From the NCBI GenBank assembly GCA_024277835.1, contig JAJRUK010000133.1:1-8059 (forward strand): DNA of 8,059 nt, written 5' to 3'. Positions 7,105 through 8,059 of this stretch are shown in pieces. The DNA comes from Planctomycetota bacterium (GTDB lineage: Bacteria > Planctomycetota > Phycisphaerae > UBA1845). The notes under the pieces are model-generated. The model ran no database searches. It saw nothing but the letters and a program-made list of their open reading frames with translations, and was not told where the DNA came from. Within the stretch, counting starts at the first letter, position 1; each line of letters opens with the position of its first letter. The position numbers and the translations under genes were made by a program.

Positions 7105-7699
7105 CAGTCCGCACCGAACCCTTCAACTGCTGCTGCCGCGCCCAGACAAGCCAGAAGACGATCGGCATAGCGATAAAGACCATCTGCCAAAACTCGACGT
7201 GAACCCACTCGAAGGCGCTCTTCCAGAGCGCACCCACGTAGTAGAGGCTTACGAGACGAAACAGGTTGATAAACAGGATGATGGCGACGCCGATCGCGAT
7301 GGCCTTCGCCTTTCGCCAGCGGGAGGCAAGAACCGGCGACGCGGCGACGAAAAACGCGAAGAAGACCGCCGGTTGGATGGCGTCGCAGCCACGTTTGATC
7401 CCGAGCGAGAACTTCGGGGATCGGATTGTGAGGTCGTCTACGGTTACGCCTTGCTCGCCAAAGTATCTCAGGACAGTGGCTGTCGTTTCTGCATTGATCG
7501 CCAGGTATCCGTCGAAGTACCGGCTCCACGCTTCTTCCTTTGGGTTGGAGAGCCATCCATAAAAGAACGCATTGAAGGCGATCAGTAGGACCACCATGAT
7601 CAGCACGAACTTGAGGACGGGCAGTTTGCCGCTTGGGCGGGGGCGGCGAGCGCTTTGCCCTTGTGGCTGGGGATCACTCTTTTCGGATGGGTCCGGCAT
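7091..7699 (-). CDS. xrtH: Exosortase, XrtH-like transpeptidase
   Basis: A 202-aa integral membrane protein; start ATG at 7699 with GGAAG six bases upstream. A basic, Pro-rich cytoplasmic N-terminus (1-27) is followed by transmembrane segments at about 28-48, 108-124, 132-158 and 170-188. The exosortase/archaeosortase triad is intact: Cys105 in KRGCDAIQP, Arg148 in INLFRLVSLYYVG, and His167 in EWVHVEFWQ. Family knowledge: such enzymes cleave C-terminal sorting signals of exported proteins in the inner membrane, probably attaching the cargo to a new partner. The short length and the FRLVSLYYVG...H-x3-WQ pattern fit the exosortase H subtype that goes with IPTL-CTERM tails, and two proteins in this window carry such tails. 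The subtype is less certain than the family, because the residues after the Cys (DAI rather than the more usual NG/SG) differ. First gene of a two-gene operon. Confidence 0.9.
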   Translation of the reverse strand: MPDPSEKSDPQPQGQSARRPRPSGKLPVLKFVLIMVVLLIAFNAFFYGWLSNPKEEAWSRYFDGYLAINAETTATVLRYFGEQGVTVDDLTIRSPKFSLGIKRGCDAIQPAVFFAFFVAASPVLASRWRKAKAIAIGVAIILFINLFRLVSLYYVGALWKSAFEWVHVEFWQMVFIAMPIVFWLVWARQQQLKGSVRTDANS

Positions 7700-7784
7700 G
7701 TTTTGCTTCCGATGAATTGTCGAGCTTCGGCCAACGTGCCGGTACCAACGTCTTTCCCAACGGTCCGCCGCAGGGTGCCCGCGT

Positions 7785-7814
7785 ATGTTACTGTGTTCCT
7801 ACCGTTTCCGGCAA
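7785..7814 (-). promoter_or_regulatory. Candidate sigma70-type promoter for the exosortase operon
   Basis: On the minus strand TTGCCG (7814-7809) is followed after 18 bases by TAACAT (7790-7785), leaving a leader of about 80 bases before the ATG at 7699. It is the best such match I found upstream of the operon. Pattern match only. Confidence 0.35.
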
Positions 7815-7962
7815 GTCGCCCGGTCTGTCGTGGGTGAACGACGCCTCGTGAGTTCTATCGGATTGTCGATCGGCTTGGCCATAGTGCGGGTTCCAGGCGA
7901 CCGTACCGTCCTTGAGGGCGACGTCGATTCTGGTCCCCAAGGTTCGGCTTGTCGGCGGGCAG

Positions 7963-8059
7963 CTGATCGAACGCTGGTTCCGTGAGATTACAACGAAACG
8001 TATCCGCCGTGGCAGCTTCCGAAGCGTCCGAATGTTGGAGCAAGCCATCTACGACTACA
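7963..8059 (+). pseudogene. C-terminal fragment of IS630-family transposase, cut by right edge
   Basis: The 32 codons from 7963 read LIERWFREITTKRIRRGSF, then RSVRMLEQAIYDY. This matches the C-terminal end of IS630-type DDE transposases (xVERWF...KRIRRGxFxSVxxLExAIxxY), which follows the catalytic core. The frame upstream stays open only back to a stop at 7882-7884 and shows no DDE-core sequence such as the usual SxWLN lead-in; VGGQ precedes the match instead. The 5' part of the gene is therefore missing and this is a remnant, unless the copy was rebuilt by recombination. It continues past the window, so its 3' end and terminal repeat cannot be seen. Confidence 0.75.

Noticed and set aside
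7788..8048. Minus-strand open frame of 86 codons upstream of the exosortase operon
   Set aside because: Overlaps the IS630 remnant on the opposite strand and has no recognisable domain; only the stretch around IDVALKDGTVAWNPHYG looks protein-like.

Overview
The window reads as bacterial chromosomal DNA of moderately high GC. The gene mix is a lipoprotein-type TPR sulfatase, an FG-GAP/VCBS + ASPIC/UnbV secreted protein, exported proteins ending in a [V/I]Px(x)SxWG sorting tail, a compact exosortase and an IS630 remnant. This mix is most reminiscent of Planctomycetota (Phycisphaerae-like) or related environmental bacteria. The lineage is inferred from gene families only; no rRNA or marker gene is present.

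Layout. (1) Bases 1-1455, minus strand: a sulfatase/phosphotransferase-superfamily lipoprotein that runs off the left edge. (2) About 1561-1687: a compact nested-palindrome (MITE-like) element with terminal inverted repeats; its right end supplies the stop codon of the next gene. (3) 1683-3320, minus: a secreted seven-bladed FG-GAP/ASPIC-UnbV protein with a VPAASAWG + transmembrane helix + RHR C-terminus. (4) 3321-3892: a divergent gene-free region with candidate promoters facing both ways. (5) 3893-4639, plus: a multi-pass membrane protein resembling only the membrane half of apolipoprotein N-acyltransferase. (6) 4798-6093, plus: a secreted Cys-rich protein with a duplicated PPC-like domain and a VPAVSEWG + transmembrane helix + RKR tail, followed by a strong terminator at 6157-6218. 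(7) 7699-6442, minus: a two-gene overlapping operon with an exosortase (XrtH-like, Cys105/Arg148/His167) and a 220-aa membrane partner. (8) From 7963 to the right edge, plus: the C-terminal fragment of an IS630-type transposase.

How the genes fit together. The exosortase operon and the two proteins with IPTL-CTERM-like tails look like one protein-sorting system. The cargo is exported by Sec and held in the inner membrane by the C-terminal helix. The exosortase would then cleave at or near the PxxSxWG motif and pass the cargo on for surface display or anchoring. The 220-aa partner is likely an accessory subunit. The Lnt-like protein sits directly upstream of one cargo gene, and a role in maturation is possible but unproven. 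The main gene at the left edge (1-1455) and the transposase at the right edge are both cut by the window.
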